Source: Pachypanchax playfairii | Taxonomy: Eukaryota; Chordata; Actinopteri; Cyprinodontiformes; Aplocheilidae | Assembly: GCA_006937955.1 (NCBI GenBank) | Contig: SSNP01000003.1 | Span: 1,823,123 to 1,887,122, forward strand | Direction of reading: 5' to 3' | Length of the DNA: 64,000 nt | Shown: piece after piece, positions 47,276 to 60,113 of the stretch | Layout of the letters: every line of letters begins with the position of its first letter | How positions within the stretch are numbered: the stretch's first letter is position 1 | Notes under the pieces: generated by a model | The model's database searches: none | Told to the model about the DNA's origin: nothing | Seen by the model: only the letters and a program-made list of their open reading frames with translations | Position numbers and translations under genes: made by a program

Positions 47276-48330
47276 GACCATCCATCCATCCATCCATCCA
47301 TCCATCCATCCATCCATCCATCCATCATCTTATCCATAGTCGGGTCACGGGGCAACAGATTCAGGAGAGAAACCCAGACACCCCCCGCCCAACAACACTC
47401 TCCACCTCCTCCTGGGGATCCAGGATGTTTCCATGCCAGAAAGAACATATTATCCCTCCAGCAAATTTTGAGTCTGCCCAGGTTCTCCTCCCAGTGGGAT
47501 GTGCTCGGAAAACCTCAGGAGACCAGGAGGCATCCTAATCAAATTCTCAAACCACCTCGACTGGGTCCTTTCAATGTGGAGAAGCAGCTGCTCTACTTCA
47601 AGCTTCCCCAAAGCCCCTCACCTTATTTCTAAGGCTGAGCCTGGCCACCTTACTGAGGAAGCTCATTTCAGCCACTTTTATCCTGAATTTTGTTCTTTTG
47701 ATCAGGATCTAGTTCTCATGACCAGGTGAGGGTCAGCATGTAGACAGACCAGTAAATAGAGGGCTTTGCCTGTTATATAAGGGCAGTTAGCCTGTAGAAT
47801 CAGACCCTGTAATCTTGCAAAGGTGAGGGTCTGGTCCATTGTCCCACAACCCAGACAGAGGCTACAGTCCACCTCCTGAATCCAAGGTTTGACAATCAGT
47901 TGAAACCTCATTTCCAACAACTCTAGAACCAACTTTCCCTGGGAGGCTAAAAAATATGATCCTCCTACTGTTAAAACACACTCTTCCATCACAGGCTCGG
48001 GTTTTTAGAAATCACAGAAGCCGCCATCCTTTTAGCCACACCCACCTGTCAGCTGCTCTGGGGTCCTCTGAGACAGTTAAGTCCCAAAGGCTTCCTTCTT
48101 CAACTTCACGGCTTCCATTACAGCTGTTGTCCACCAGCGGGTCCCCCACTTCCCCTGAAATGATGATAAAAACTCTGCCTGATATGTAAGTTAAAGATTT
48201 ACTAGATGGGCCTCTGCTAAACTTTTCCAGTTCACCCTCACCACTCATTTGGGTTTACCAGGTCTGTCCAACATTCTGCCCTGCCACTGGATCCAGACAG
48301 CTGTCTTCACCTGAGTGTCCAAGAGTCTCA
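47276..48330 (-). mobile_element. Decayed non-LTR retrotransposon (LINE) reverse transcriptase, antisense
   Basis: Reading the minus strand, shifted frames recall a common fish LINE ORF2: GCGTMDQTLTFARL matches the G-x-G-T-x-D-Q-L-x-T-L-x-R-L phrase of the RT domain, and PTGRRTWADSKFAGG matches the Arg-rich C-terminal segment. Several internal deletions have removed the catalytic core. The element ends with an (ATCC)n tract at 47281-47325. It is an inactive remnant. Confidence 0.8.
47281..47325. repeat. (ATCC)n microsatellite at LINE 3' end
   Basis: About 11 ATCC units abut the 3' terminus of the antisense LINE remnant and probably derive from its tail. Confidence 0.95.
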
Positions 48331-49002
48331 GGGTCTGATTAGAAAAATAGAGATGAGGGTCGTAGTTCTGAAACTTGACTTAACATTTCTGTTATTTGCA
48401 CATTTCTAGTACACGGAGATTGTTTTACTGTAATAGTAAAAATATTATAATAAAGCTGTAAATTTCTCTACATTTTATCTTTGATTCAGCCTCGTTAGGC
48501 TAACGTTATTTTTTAGTTTACTGTGTTGCAGATTTGTTGCCATTTTTAAAATTTCACAACTTTTCTGTTTCTTGGTTCAAACACACGTTGTGAACAAATA
48601 AAAAAGTGTAATTTGTAAAAAAAAAAAAAATAGATTCAAAATGGTTAAAATTATTCATAAAATCTCCTTGTTTTTATTGCCTTTACAAATAACGTCCCAA
48701 ATTGTTTAAGGAAGGCGATTATCATGCTTCTTTAGAATGCTGGTATTTTTTTAATTAAATGCAAACCAGATGTTCTTAGAACATTTACATGGATAATAAT
48801 TTATCTGATATCTTTGCAGCATCATATGAACATTTTCATAGGATGTGGTGCCACTTTTCAAAACATCTGATTATTATATTCTGGTTCTGTGTTTGTTCAG
48901 TGTTCTGAACTGTCACTTAAAATAAATTACATCCAGTCAGGTGTTTTTCTTCAGGCTACATAACAGAACTGGTTCCCCTGGTCATGCATGTCTGTTGAAC
49001 TA

Positions 49003-49499
49003 CACTCAGAAATAGAGGTACGAGACAAGGACATTTTTGTACCTATAGGTAAATTGTTTTAAAATGTTCCCTTAAAAGTACAATATTGGTCTTTAAAAGT
49101 CCAGAAATGCCCCTTATAGTGTTCAAATTGATATAAAGTACAAATTTGTACCATTTCAACTGCACCTGCAACCCTGACCAAGGCTGGTTAATCTCCATTT
49201 TATTAAGTTTCATCCATCATTTTCAATATAATGTCTTCTAAAATGTTGGTTTAAGACTTCAAAACATGGTGTAATTTTACTGTTTTAGTGGAACAACTTC
49301 ATAAGGTACAAAAATGGACCTGGACTACAGGGTACACCCCCAGCAACAAGAAGGGTACAACATTTATATCAATTTGAACACTCTAAGGGGCATTTCTGGC
49401 CTTTTAAAGACCAATGTTGTACTTTTAAGGGAACATTTTAAAACAATTTACCCATAGGTACAAAAATGTCCTTGTCTCGTACCTCTATTTCTGAGAGTG
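49003..49499. mobile_element. MITE with about 140-bp terminal inverted repeats (copy 1)
   Basis: The left end (cactcagaaatagaggtacg, then agacaaggacatttttgtac) recurs inverted at the right end over roughly 140 bp with few differences. A TA dinucleotide flanks each end (49001-49002 and 49500-49501), consistent with a Tc1/mariner-type target duplication. The 497-bp element has no coding capacity. Its right end lies about 90 bp upstream of a TATA-like box before tacc1. A second, 3'-truncated copy is at 59561-59938. Confidence 0.92.
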
Positions 49500-49592
49500 T
49501 ACCTGGGGGAGAGGGAAGTGCAGTGGGTTGGGGGACGGGGGGTTTAATAAGTCTTTAAGATCCAGCCCTACATTCCTAACCTCTCTCTGGAC

Positions 49593-50143
49593 TATAAAAT
49601 GTGAAGCCCCAGTAGTTTGGCTCCTCCTCATCCTCCCTCTGTGTTTGTTTTGTGGCTCACTCAAAGTGGAAGAGCGGTCTGACAGGAACGTACCATTCTC
49701 CAACCACAGGGGGAAGTCCTCCAGCAGACATGACAGAAGCTGCAGGCAGTGTCAGAACTTCCTCCCCCCACTTCATTTCCTGTCAGTGAACTGCTCCGAT
49801 GTGGTGGGGGTTCAGAGGAGGAGAGAGAGCAGAGCATTTGAGAAACCAGCTGATCAGAGCTGAGGTATTCTGCTACAGAGGGAGAGTCATCAGTGTGACA
49901 GGAATAAAACCCTGAAGAGACGACAGAGAGAGCGGCTTCACTTCACAGGATACACAGATTGTTTACTGCAAAGGAGATGCGTACTTGTTTTCATTTCAAA
50001 CTGAGACGTCATGTGAAGGTAAAAGCCTTGTGGGAGGATGTGAGAGCTGCTGGCGGGGTCGAAATCTGAGGAAGAGTCTCACAGTAAAAGGTGCAAGTCC
50101 TTAGCTGCTGGTGAGCAAACAGAGAGCTGAAGAACTTTATGCG
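49593..50143 (+). promoter_or_regulatory. Probable tacc1 proximal promoter and 5' leader
   Basis: A TATAAAA box is at 49593-49599, and a CRE-like gagacgtcatg at 50003-50013. The GTAAAA after gacgtcatgtgaag (50020) could act as a donor for a leader exon, though an unspliced leader is also possible. An in-frame TAG at 50102-50104 separates the leader from the tacc1 start. The transcription start is not proven. Confidence 0.45.
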
Positions 50144-53100
50144 ATGTCGTGGCTCTCACCAGTTTCATGGGCCAAATGGACGTGGACGGCGGTGCGAGGA
50201 GGAGAGGGAGAGGAAGATGAAGAGGAGCAGGAGGCCAGAGAGGAAAGGGAGTGTTATGGAAAGAGAGACGAGGAAGAGGAGGAGGAGGAGAGATCTCAAA
50301 GCTGCAGGCAAGTGCTATGCTGGAGTCCAGAGACAGAAGTCAGGGTGATTCACACCGTCTGGACATGAGGGGGGGGTTAACATCTCCAACTCTCATGATG
50401 AAGGTTTAGTGAATGTGACAGAAACCATTGACATGCTGGAGCACTAACAAGATTTTAAACATGTTTCATCAGCACATCCTCATTTTCGAACACGTGTTAA
50501 CTTTCACTTTAAACTGAAACACCCAAACATGACAGAGACCCTCTCTGTATCTGCTGAGATAAAGCTGTTATCTTTCCCTCTGTTCCACTTAGATACAAAC
50601 ACAAACCTTTGTTTTATGCTGACTTCGTTCCAAACGTCCACACCTGCTCAGATAGTGTTTCAGCTTCCGGCATCAATATATCCAACTGCTCTGTGTCCTG
50701 ACTCTCTAAAGTAATGACATCAAACTGATCACAGCTGTGCAACAATGATAAAACCACACACTAGTGTTGAGACGGTTAAATGTACATGTCATAATTTGAC
50801 TTGATAAACACATCTGCATTGTTCTTAGACTGTAACAGGAAGTAATCGACTTCCTCTTCCTCTGTTTAAGTTTTAAAGTTTGTGGATTTCATGATTTAAA
50901 GAAACACATCAAGTATCTAAAAGAACTGATTTGCAAGAATTTTACTCTGATCTTTTACTTTTAAACTTAAAAATAGATAAATGTTATATTTTATGGATTC
51001 CAAACTAAGTACTGATGTTGGAAACGTCACGACATGTGATTGAAGATCAGTGTTATTGTTTTAAGGTCAAAGGTCAATGTGATACACTGTCTTTGATTAC
51101 ATTCCCCTGCGTAAACACAGTGCATCAGCTTTTTGTTGTATTTGTACTCAGTACTGCAGTACAGTGAGCTGATTCAGACCTTGTCATCAGTGGTTCTTGT
51201 AGCGTTCAGGTTACATAACCAAGTATTTTTACACAAGTACTGTTCATAAGTATCACACTAAGAGACATTCGCTACAAAACTTCTACTCTATTCCATTTTT
51301 GTCTAATAATGCACATTTTTGCAAAAAAAAAAAAAATCTTTCAGGTTTATTTACTTTATCACTTTATTTTTTATTTTTTTCAGTTGGGAAAATAATCAGA
51401 ATAATGTTCAATATTATGAAGCCAGTGTGTATTTTTTCTATTCTGTGTACTTTTATTTTTTTATGCCTTAAGTTAATTTCCTTTAAATAATAATCCCATA
51501 CTACCATTTCCAGGATTAAATATGGAGGAAAGTTAACACACCATCACCGACTGTAAACAGATCGTCACTTCTCTCAGAGATTTAATCATTTCTTATCTTT
51601 CTCATGTTTTAAACATCATACAGCTCCGACTCAGAGGGTCATTTTGACACTCCCGAAGCAGCGACGCCCATCCGCGTCCCGGGAGAGCTGGAGAATAACA
51701 ACACAGATGCAGACAAGACAGGTGAGCAACAACAGACGAGCGAATAAGAGAGAAGAAAAACATTCTTATGTTGTGTTCTTATCAATGTTTTACAAACTCT
51801 AACAAATCAAAGGATGTTCATGCACATGAGCACGCTTTCTTTTTGCGGTTGCCATGGAAACAAGAGTCTTTTTGACGTGGCTCCAAATGCTCAGATCTGA
51901 TTTGATTATTTCATCATGAATAAAACTTTATAACTTCCAACATGACATTGGAAACATGTTGCTGGAGTATCGAGTCATAACTGTGACGATGTTTGTTTTA
52001 GGAATGTTCTGATTAATGAAAGTAGTTTATCTGATACCTGAGCAGGATCCAGGTCATGATCTGAATGCGTGGTATGAGAACAGGTATGCACACCGCAGGG
52101 TGTGATCACCTCATGACACTGTCGTTGAAATCGCGGGGAGGAGGAGTGTGGGAACGACCTCTGCTCTGGAATTCAACAGGTTGAACAAAAGCGCTGGTCG
52201 GTGCTGCTTTGTGGTGGCCACCGATGGAGGTCACAGCAAGAGGAGGGGCTGAACAAAAAGCATGTCAGCACACATTGCGAGGAGCTTTGTGAAGAGTCTG
52301 AGCTTTGTGTGTGAGGTGGCTGCTGGGTTTCTATAGACATAAAGTCATCCAGTTAAACAACTCAAGCTACATATTTTCAAACCTGAAACACAGTCAGCCT
52401 GAATGTGGTGAAGTAGTTCATGTTTACCTTCAGACATGTTCATGTGCAACAAGTTACTGTTTCCATACTAAGAAACTTTTCTAAGAACCAGTGGAGTTTT
52501 TTAAGACCAAGTCAAATCTTTACCTGCAAGATTTGGGGAGACGGAGGAACACTCAACACTCCCATGACAAATACAACCAACAGGGCTGAATGAAGATGGT
52601 CCATCAGAGTTGCACAGTGGAAACACCTTGAGCAAGTCCTCCATCAGTGCAGTGTGAAATCATACTGCAGGTTCCTCATGTCTCCCAGCAACACAGTGTT
52701 ACATGAATCGTATGAGCATGACTGGCGTTCTGAAATATGCTGCAGCGTCAGAATGTCCCCTCCAGCTAATAATCTCACCATAGCAGCTGCTCTGTTTGTT
52801 GTCCACAAGACAAAACACAAGATAAATCATGGCTGCCTTTGTTTGGATTTTCAAATGCATTGCTTCATTCAAATGTCATGGCCTTAGTAGTAAAGATATC
52901 ACCATGGTAACAGGAAGAAATGGAACAGTTGGCTGGTGACTAACCTGCTTGCAGTGAACCAATCAGGTGTCAGCTACACATGAGTTTAGCTGTGATCAGA
53001 GACGTTTCTCCCTGCTGCAGACGTGTGTGTTTGTTTCATTATTATCATTGTTTCTCTGTTTATTTTCTTTAGTGTTGGAGCAGGAGGAGAACCTGATAGT

Positions 53101-56100
53101 AACTGCCCCCGTCGGGGATCTGGATAGTTCTCTCCTGAGCTGCAACATGGGTCAGGATGAACCTGCCGTCCCTGTGGGTCGGCCGCTTGAAATAAAAGTC
53201 CAGAATCTAGAAGCTGATGAAGCAGAGCAGTCTGTCCCTGGTTCATCCTCAATAAAGGAGATGGATCAAAGCACAGCTCCCATCTCTGAACTGTCCCAAG
53301 TCCCAACTGTCATCTGTGTGCCTGATCCAGTACCAGATCTGGCTCCAGTTGCAGATCTAATTCCTGCCCCAGAACTGGACTTGATACTAAGCAGTGAACC
53401 TGCATCATCCTCTGCCTTAGAACTCCCTGAGGAGAAACCTTCTGTAGAACCAGAAAAGCAGCAGAATTCCCTCCCCAGCATCAAGGAGTCCCCTCAAAAG
53501 ACCAAAACCACCAAATCCAAACCTCCATCCCTTCAAATAAAGACCCAAGTAAATCATGATCCTCAAACTGACGAGGAGCAACAGCTTCCTGTTCCTGCTG
53601 CTACTTACAACTTTGACCCCGATCAGCTGGATGATAGCTTTAACCCCTTCACCAGCGGCGGATCCAAAATCCAGAACTCTCCCCCAGCGTCTGGCACCCT
53701 CCCGAGACTCGAGCCTCCTGGCAGCTTGGATCCTGTTTCTGAGACTGACTCAACAGCACAAGCAGATCCAGGAATGATGGATTCATCTTCAGAGGCAAAG
53801 CCCGTGGTTCTGGAGTTTGGTCTGGATGATGGAAACGTCAGAAAACCCCCTCCAAAGAAGTTAAGAGCCAAAAGAACAACCAGCAAACTTACTGCAAAGA
53901 AGCAGAAGCCTAAAGAGTCTGAGACCTCCTGCAAACCTGAACCCAAACCACCAGTTTCTGAGCCAGATCCCCAACCCATATCAGAACTGCCTCCTCAGTC
54001 TGTACCAGAACCTGTTTCAGAACCACCAGCAACAGACTCCTCCGCTCCTCTGAACCTGGATGATATTCCTATTCCGAAAGCTGGAACCTACAACTTTGAC
54101 CCCAGTAAGTGGGACGATCCAAATTTCAATCCGTTTGGTAGCAACAGCAAGATTGGCGGTTCTCCTGTGCTCCCTAAGGGCTCGTACAGCTTCGACCCAG
54201 ACAATTTTGATGACTCTATAGACCCATTTAAACCATCGAAACCCCTGAGCAGCGAGGACTCATCCTGCAGTGTCTCCCAATCTGAAACACACATAAAAAC
54301 TGAAGGCAAACAGAAAGCGAGGCAGATATCTGGAGAGAAGAAGGTTCGACAGATCCCGAAGAAAAGCAAAGAGAGGACAAGCACGTAAGTGTGACTTTCT
54401 CTTCACGAGGCTCAACGTTCAGCCAGCTACACCTGCTAGAAATATACCAAATAATACTTTAAACCTTTAGAAACTCTAATCAGACTCTTACTGTGCTTCC
54501 AGCTGCTGTGGTTGTAAAAGTTTTAGCTTCTCCATAACTGTCTGCATCTCATGTTTAAGCTCAAACTTTTATCTTATCTGCTCAGTATACAACACTCACT
54601 CACACCTTGTCTCTTTGTCTCCTGGCTCTCCTTACCAAACATCCTCTTTGCTTTATCCCCTTCCATCCTCCATCTTTCCTGCCTTTGCGTTTCGCTCACC
54701 CCCCTCCCCCCAAATCTGCCCTCGTTTGTCCACTTTTATCTGCCTCAGGACATCTGAGCAAGTCAAGTTTCTCTGTTTTCTGTTGTAAGTACTCTCGCTA
54801 TCGAAGGCCTGTTTCTTTCATACACACTTGCTTCTCATTGTAATCTCATCATGGCACGTGCTCCTGAAGAGGCAGTTAAAGGTGCATGTGAGGAGATTTA
54901 TTATTACTTTTGCTTCTGTTTATACATCATTTGTTCATACATAAGCTACTTGGTTTGTTCCATCTATTGGAGAAATTGTGCAGGAGAAGTGTGATACTTG
55001 TGCCTCCATATCATCCTGGTACATAAACGCTTGCTTGATGATTCTAAACATTTATGATGATATTAAATGATTAATGATCAGCATGTTTTCCTCTAACTTT
55101 TTACGATCTTTTTTTGTTTTGCAGGAATTCCTGTAAAGTACAGAAATATGATGAGAGCGAGTCGTTGGTCCTCGACGTGTGTGATCAGGTAAATGATGCG
55201 TCTGTGTTGCTGTGAGAATTACTGAACTGTTTTGCCTTGCTGCAGTGACACAGCAGTGTACATTATTCAGTAGCTGTCCCATCTCTTGACCTCACGCACA
55301 CACACATGCTGAGTCACACACACAGCAGTGTTTCCAGCGCTGCAGTACAATCCTGGCATGGTGACAGATCCGTGACTGATCACTCTGCACTCACGCTCCT
55401 TCAACAATATCACCTCTGTCATCTGCACAAGCTGTAGAAAACATACCCATTGCATGGCTGTTCCAATATAGTGATCACTTGTTTTTGTATAAATTTAGCT
55501 GCTGAGAGCTCATTTTATAAGCAGGTGTAGTTTTATACAAATGAAGTCTTTTTAAAAGAGATGATGTCTCGTTTTCTTATTTCCAGGGTGAGGATGAAGT
55601 GGGAGCTCAGACCCCAGAGATCACTCAGCGAGTTCATCACGCCACAGATGAGGAGAAGCTGGCCTCCACCGGCATGATGGGTCAGACAACAGACAACCAG
55701 GAGGACAGAGAAGAACCGGAACATAAAACACCTGTGAAAAAACAGCCGTCTAGTGATAAATCTGTCTCCGACGGTGAGTTCAGCAGGATTGTTTGACTCC
55801 TGCTGTGAGTTTAGGTCATCAGGGAAATGATCAAAGGTTCAAGGGCTGTTCAGACTGACTGAGAACAAATTAGATAATAACTTTACTTCAGAAGTTAGAA
55901 AAAAGCCACAACCTGAGAATTATTACATGATAGAACTGAAAATGTGACATCAGTCTCTAAGCATCTGCTGTTTAGAACGAGATGTAGATTTACATCAAAA
56001 TACAAAACTGACCTGGATGCGTTCATGTTATTATTAATAATATAAGTTTAACAGGACACGGCCTTCAGCAGCAACTTTAGTGATAAATACAATCGAGTTA

Positions 56101-58296
56101 TTTGTAGTTGATTTACATGATTTGTCTCCTCAAAGGTCCAGAGATCAAGATTATAGATGACTTGGAGGAGAAGGACGCCATGAAAGATGATGAAGTACGG
56201 AGCAACATGAATAACTCATCTTGTTTCTTTGTAGTCAACATCTTGAGATCAGAGATGTTCGTTCACAAGAAAGCTTTTAAATATTGTCGTCTTCATCCAC
56301 AGAGTGAAAAATCCTTGCAGCAAACAGTCAAAATAAGCAGCAGCGAGACCCCGGACTCTGCTGCTCTGTCGCAGGACGACGTCCTCCTGAGTGAGATGGA
56401 CAAGGCTGCAGTGTTAACTTTAATCAGAGAGGAGGTACATCACTCCCACTTACACAGAAATCAAGGAGGTTAAATACATTCCCACATTCAGCTTTGACTT
56501 TTTATTCTGTTCCTTTTAAAAAAAACAACAGATCATCACCAAGGAGATTGAAGTCAGTGAGTGGAAGAGAAAATATGAGGAGAGCAGAGCTGAAGTTATA
56601 GAAATGAGGTATGAAGCTTGTGTTTCCCCAAAAATATTTCTCTTGTTTCATTGAAATGCATAAAAATGTAACTGATATAGAAACAAAGCTGACAGCTTGT
56701 TTCTGTTTACCAGGAAAATAGTGGCAGAATATGAGAAAACAGTTGCTCAGATGATCGGTAAGTTGGTGCCACCTGCTGGTAGACGGTTTGGTTACACAGA
56801 TCTTATTGGCTCCTTACTGTGTTGGTTTAAACTCAAGAGATTCACAGTGTGTAAAGCTGCTTTAGTTTACAATCCATTACTCATGTAAAGTGTGTGGAGT
56901 CAGAGAAAGCTGTCAGCTGTTATTCTTGTCTTGAGGACGAGTTGACTTGAATGTTTCATCCTGTCAGACTGATGCAGCTTCAGGCTCTTGTTTTTTTCAC
57001 CTTTCACCTGCTTTGTGCTCTTCAAGTAGTGAAAGAACACAGTCACATTCAGGTCGGGTTACTGGGCTCAGCAGGTCAAACTAATTATACAACCCTGTAC
57101 CAAAAAACTGTTGTTTACCTCACACGTTCCTGCTGCATCTCCATAATACTGGTTAAACGTAGCACATTGGTTTGAGGTTAATTTTACAGCTGTTACTGGT
57201 TGTTGTAAATCCATATTAAAGAAGAAGGACTGATTTTAGAAATTACAAATATTTAATAAGATTTAATTTGTCTGCAGAAGATGCGCAGCAGCAGAAGAGC
57301 ATCTCCTGTAGCACGTCAGTCAGGCAGTTGACTCTAGAGAGAGATCAGGCTGTGGCTGATCTCAACTCAGTGGAGCGCTCCTTCGCTGATCTCTTCAGGA
57401 GGTACGAGAACATGAAGGGCGTCCTCGAAGGCTTCAAGAAGGTCAGTGTGAATCCTGTGAGATGATGTGCAGCTTCACGTAACAGTCAGACGTATTGACA
57501 TGCTTCAAATCTATCTGGACAGAATGAGGAAGTGCTGAAGAAGTGCGCACAAGACTACCTGCTGCGCATCAAGCAGGAGGAGCAGCGGTATCAAACCCTA
57601 AAAATCCACGCAGAGGAGAAATTAGACAAGTAAGGGTCACTTGAAGCAAGCTGTTATTCAGCCACCTGAATACTAAACGTGAAGTGAGGACAGAATGTCT
57701 CATTTGTCTCCCCTGGCGGTTCATCTTGTGTAACAGAGCTAACGAAGAGATCGCGCAGGTACGTGCCAAGGCCAATGCGGAGAGTGTGGCGCTGAACGCG
57801 AGCCTGAGGAAGGAGCAGATGAAGGTGGAGTCGCTCGAGAGATCTGTCCTTCAAAAGGTAAACAAGCTGCAGGGAGACAAATTAAACCTTCATCATCTAA
57901 AGGACACAGTTGTTTCATGAAGGTAGGACCTCCCACCACTTCAAAACGTACTGGTTCAGCTTGTTTTACAGCATCACATGGGACCAACGCATGTCAGATG
58001 GTTTAGTTTCTTCTCATATTATATTTTAAACTTGAGATTATTTTTGCTGTTGATTCCTAAAATGTTCTCCCTAAACACTTGCATAAATAAACACTAGGGG
58101 GCAGTGTTTCACTTCATAACAACAGACTGTTGAAACTAACTTCAAATCTCCTCAATTCTAAAGAAGAAAAAGACTTTATCATCACATGCACATGCATCTG
58201 TTTTATCTGCATGTTCTCTGTTTCTCACAGAATCAAGAAATCGAGGAGCTAACCAAGATCTGCGACGAACTGATCGCCAAACTGGGACCCGAGTAG
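50144..58296 (+). CDS. tacc1: Transforming acidic coiled-coil protein 1
   Basis: TACC1 is a centrosome/microtubule adaptor that binds ch-TOG and Aurora A. Exons: 50144-50307, 51624-51721, 53073-54384, 55125-55188, 55587-55773, 56136-56194, 56303-56434, 56532-56608, 56714-56757, 57278-57441, 57523-57629, 57737-57857, 58231-58296. This gives 864 residues (human 805). TACC1 rather than TACC2/3 is shown by the start (SPVSWAKWTWTAVRGG), SDSEGHFDTPEAATPIR, HATDEEKLAST, and LTLIREE leading into the TACC domain. Exon 3 is one 1.3-kb acidic, proline-rich block. It carries three YxFDPDxxDDS-type repeats near residues 265, 426 and 458, the SDP/SPAZ-like motifs of the family. The TACC coiled coil covers about 672-864 and ends EELTKICDELIAKLGPE. 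Intron 1 has a GC donor. Confidence 0.96.
50308..51623 (+). other. tacc1 intron 1, GC-AG type
   Basis: The reading frame requires exon 1 to end TGCAG at 50307, followed by gcaagt, and exon 2 to start at 51624 after atacag. AG|GCAAGT is the standard consensus of GC-AG introns. The nearby GT at 50312 would break the frame into exon 2. Confidence 0.85.
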
Positions 58297-59463
58297 GAAA
58301 CGTTTTATTTGATCTGTGGCTGTTTTCTGGCTCCTTTCAGCAGCGTGTTACAAATTCTCCACATGAGCACAAAGTTTTATTCAAATTTATGAATCCAGAT
58401 CTTTTGGTTGCGATTAAAATAAAAAGAGAGGAAGATTTATCTCTAAAACTGGTTAAAAATTCATTATTTAACAAATAATGGTCATTTCTTTCAAGTGTGT
58501 GGAGTAAAACTAACAGTTTGATGCTTTACAAAGACTTTCCAGAATCATGGTAAACTACATGAGTGCAGCACAGATACTCTCTCACCACAGCATATTTACA
58601 CTGTAATTATCAATCCAATATCTATACTGAGTGCCTAAACTAAAGGATGTTTTCATGTTTGCTGCCTTTCCTTTTTAATTAGTTGACATTCATGTTGCCT
58701 TTGAGTTGTCTGGATTTATGCACATCTGCTTTCAGTTATACAGAAGACTGAAGTAAAAGTACCACGTTCACACAAAATGTACATTTTATCATTTAAATCT
58801 GAGCTTAACACGCACATCACACGTCTGTATTTCACATTCAGCTCATTAACTGGATGATATATTCTTATAATCCCAAATATGCTGTAAAATCAACCATGTG
58901 CCATGATGCGTTTACTGTCCTCTGCATGGAAGTGTTCTGTAGTTACCTGGAGCTTCACATTATTTCTAAATGCTGCTTTATTTTCAATCTTTTTAGATAA
59001 AAGTTTTTTTCTTCTTTTATCAGTTCTGAACTCTGTTGCCAAAGTGTACTGTACACAGTATATTTCCTGTATATTTGTGGTAATCTGAGCTAGTTTTAAC
59101 TGGGCTGGACTTTACGTGTGGTGATTAATCAATAAGCACACATTCATCGTGTTTGCCGTCGAACACGTTCAGGCTTGATCTTGAAGGAATAAACGTTTGC
59201 AGTTTAAAGGACAGAATATTGTTTCACTTCAGCACAATCAGATGCCAAATATCAAGGTGAACTGACTCGATGTGACTTGTTGTTTTGGTGTTAGATATTC
59301 ACTCGAAGCTGCTTTTCAAAGCACATCCATCGTTTTGGTACAATGTGTATATTTTCTATTTTATTTTATGGAAAAGAACATTCAGAACTATGTTGCTAAT
59401 ATTTGTAAAATTAAAGAGTTATGTATGTACTGATTGTTTCTGGTTATATTTTGTGAATTCCTA

Positions 59464-59469
59464 AATAAA
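59464..59469 (+). terminator. Candidate tacc1 distal poly(A) signal
   Basis: AATAAA about 1.17 kb after the stop, followed by a TG-rich segment (gctgctgtctgcttg). Further AATAAA hexamers at 58418-58423 and 59188-59193 could give shorter 3'UTRs. Confidence 0.55.
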
Positions 59470-59560
59470 TACTTATGATTTAATAAGAAGCTGCTGTCTG
59501 CTTGTTCCTAATTTAAACGTCATAAATCACTGCACAATGAGTTTTACAAATATTTGAATA

Positions 59561-59938
59561 CACTCTCAAAAATAGAGATACGAGACAAGGACATTTTTGT
59601 ACCTATAGGTAAATTATTTTAAAATGTTCCCTCAAAAGTACAATATTGGTCTTTAAAAGGTCAGAAATGCCCCTAAGAGTGTTCAAATTGATATAAAGTA
59701 CATATTTGTACCACTTCATCTGCACCTGCAACCCTGGTCAAGGCTGGTTAATCTCCATTTTATTAAGTTTCATCCATCATTTTCAATATTATGTTTCAGA
59801 ATGTTGGTTTTAAACTTCAAAATGTGGCATAATTTTACTGTTTTAGAGGAACGACTTCATATGGTACAAAAATGGACCTGGACTGCAGGGTACACCCCAA
59901 GTAACAAGAAGGGTACAAATTCTTGTTGCTGGGGGTGT
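59561..59938. mobile_element. MITE copy 2, right end lost
   Basis: This copy starts at a TA with cactctcaaaaatagagata, in the same orientation as the element at 49003-49499, and matches it through most of its interior. At about 59911 the match stops. The right inverted repeat is absent, replaced by a short fold-back of internal sequence (59920-59938 is the reverse complement of the copy 1 internal sequence acacccccagcaacaagaa). It is therefore a truncated derivative of the same family. Confidence 0.88.
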
Positions 59939-60043
59939 CTCGAACTTTAACTCTGTGGTCGGGATGAGCAGAGAGGAGGAAGCTGTGCTGAGTGATGTAA
60001 CATCCATCTATTCTTTACCCACCTGTTCATGGACCTGTCTCCA

Positions 60044-60113
60044 GCTGTCATTGGGCGAGAGGCGGGGTCACACCTGGACAGGTCACCTGTCCATCACAGG
60101 ACCACACACACCC
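60044..60113. mobile_element. Fragment of a common fish interspersed repeat
   Basis: The phrase gcgagaggcggggtcacacc, followed by tggacaggtcacctgtccatcacag, is close to a module ('ggcgggatacaccctggacaggtcgccagtccatcacaggg') abundant in fish genomes. Only this short module is present. Confidence 0.6.

Noticed and set aside
50144..58296. Assignment to tacc3 because stx18/nsg1 are 4p16 genes and TACC3 is in 4p16
   Set aside because: The N-terminal WAKWTWTAVRGG, HATDEEKLAST and IVAEYEKTVAQMIED phrases fit TACC1 and not TACC3, and the neighbouring LOXL2-type gene fits the 8p neighbourhood of TACC1.
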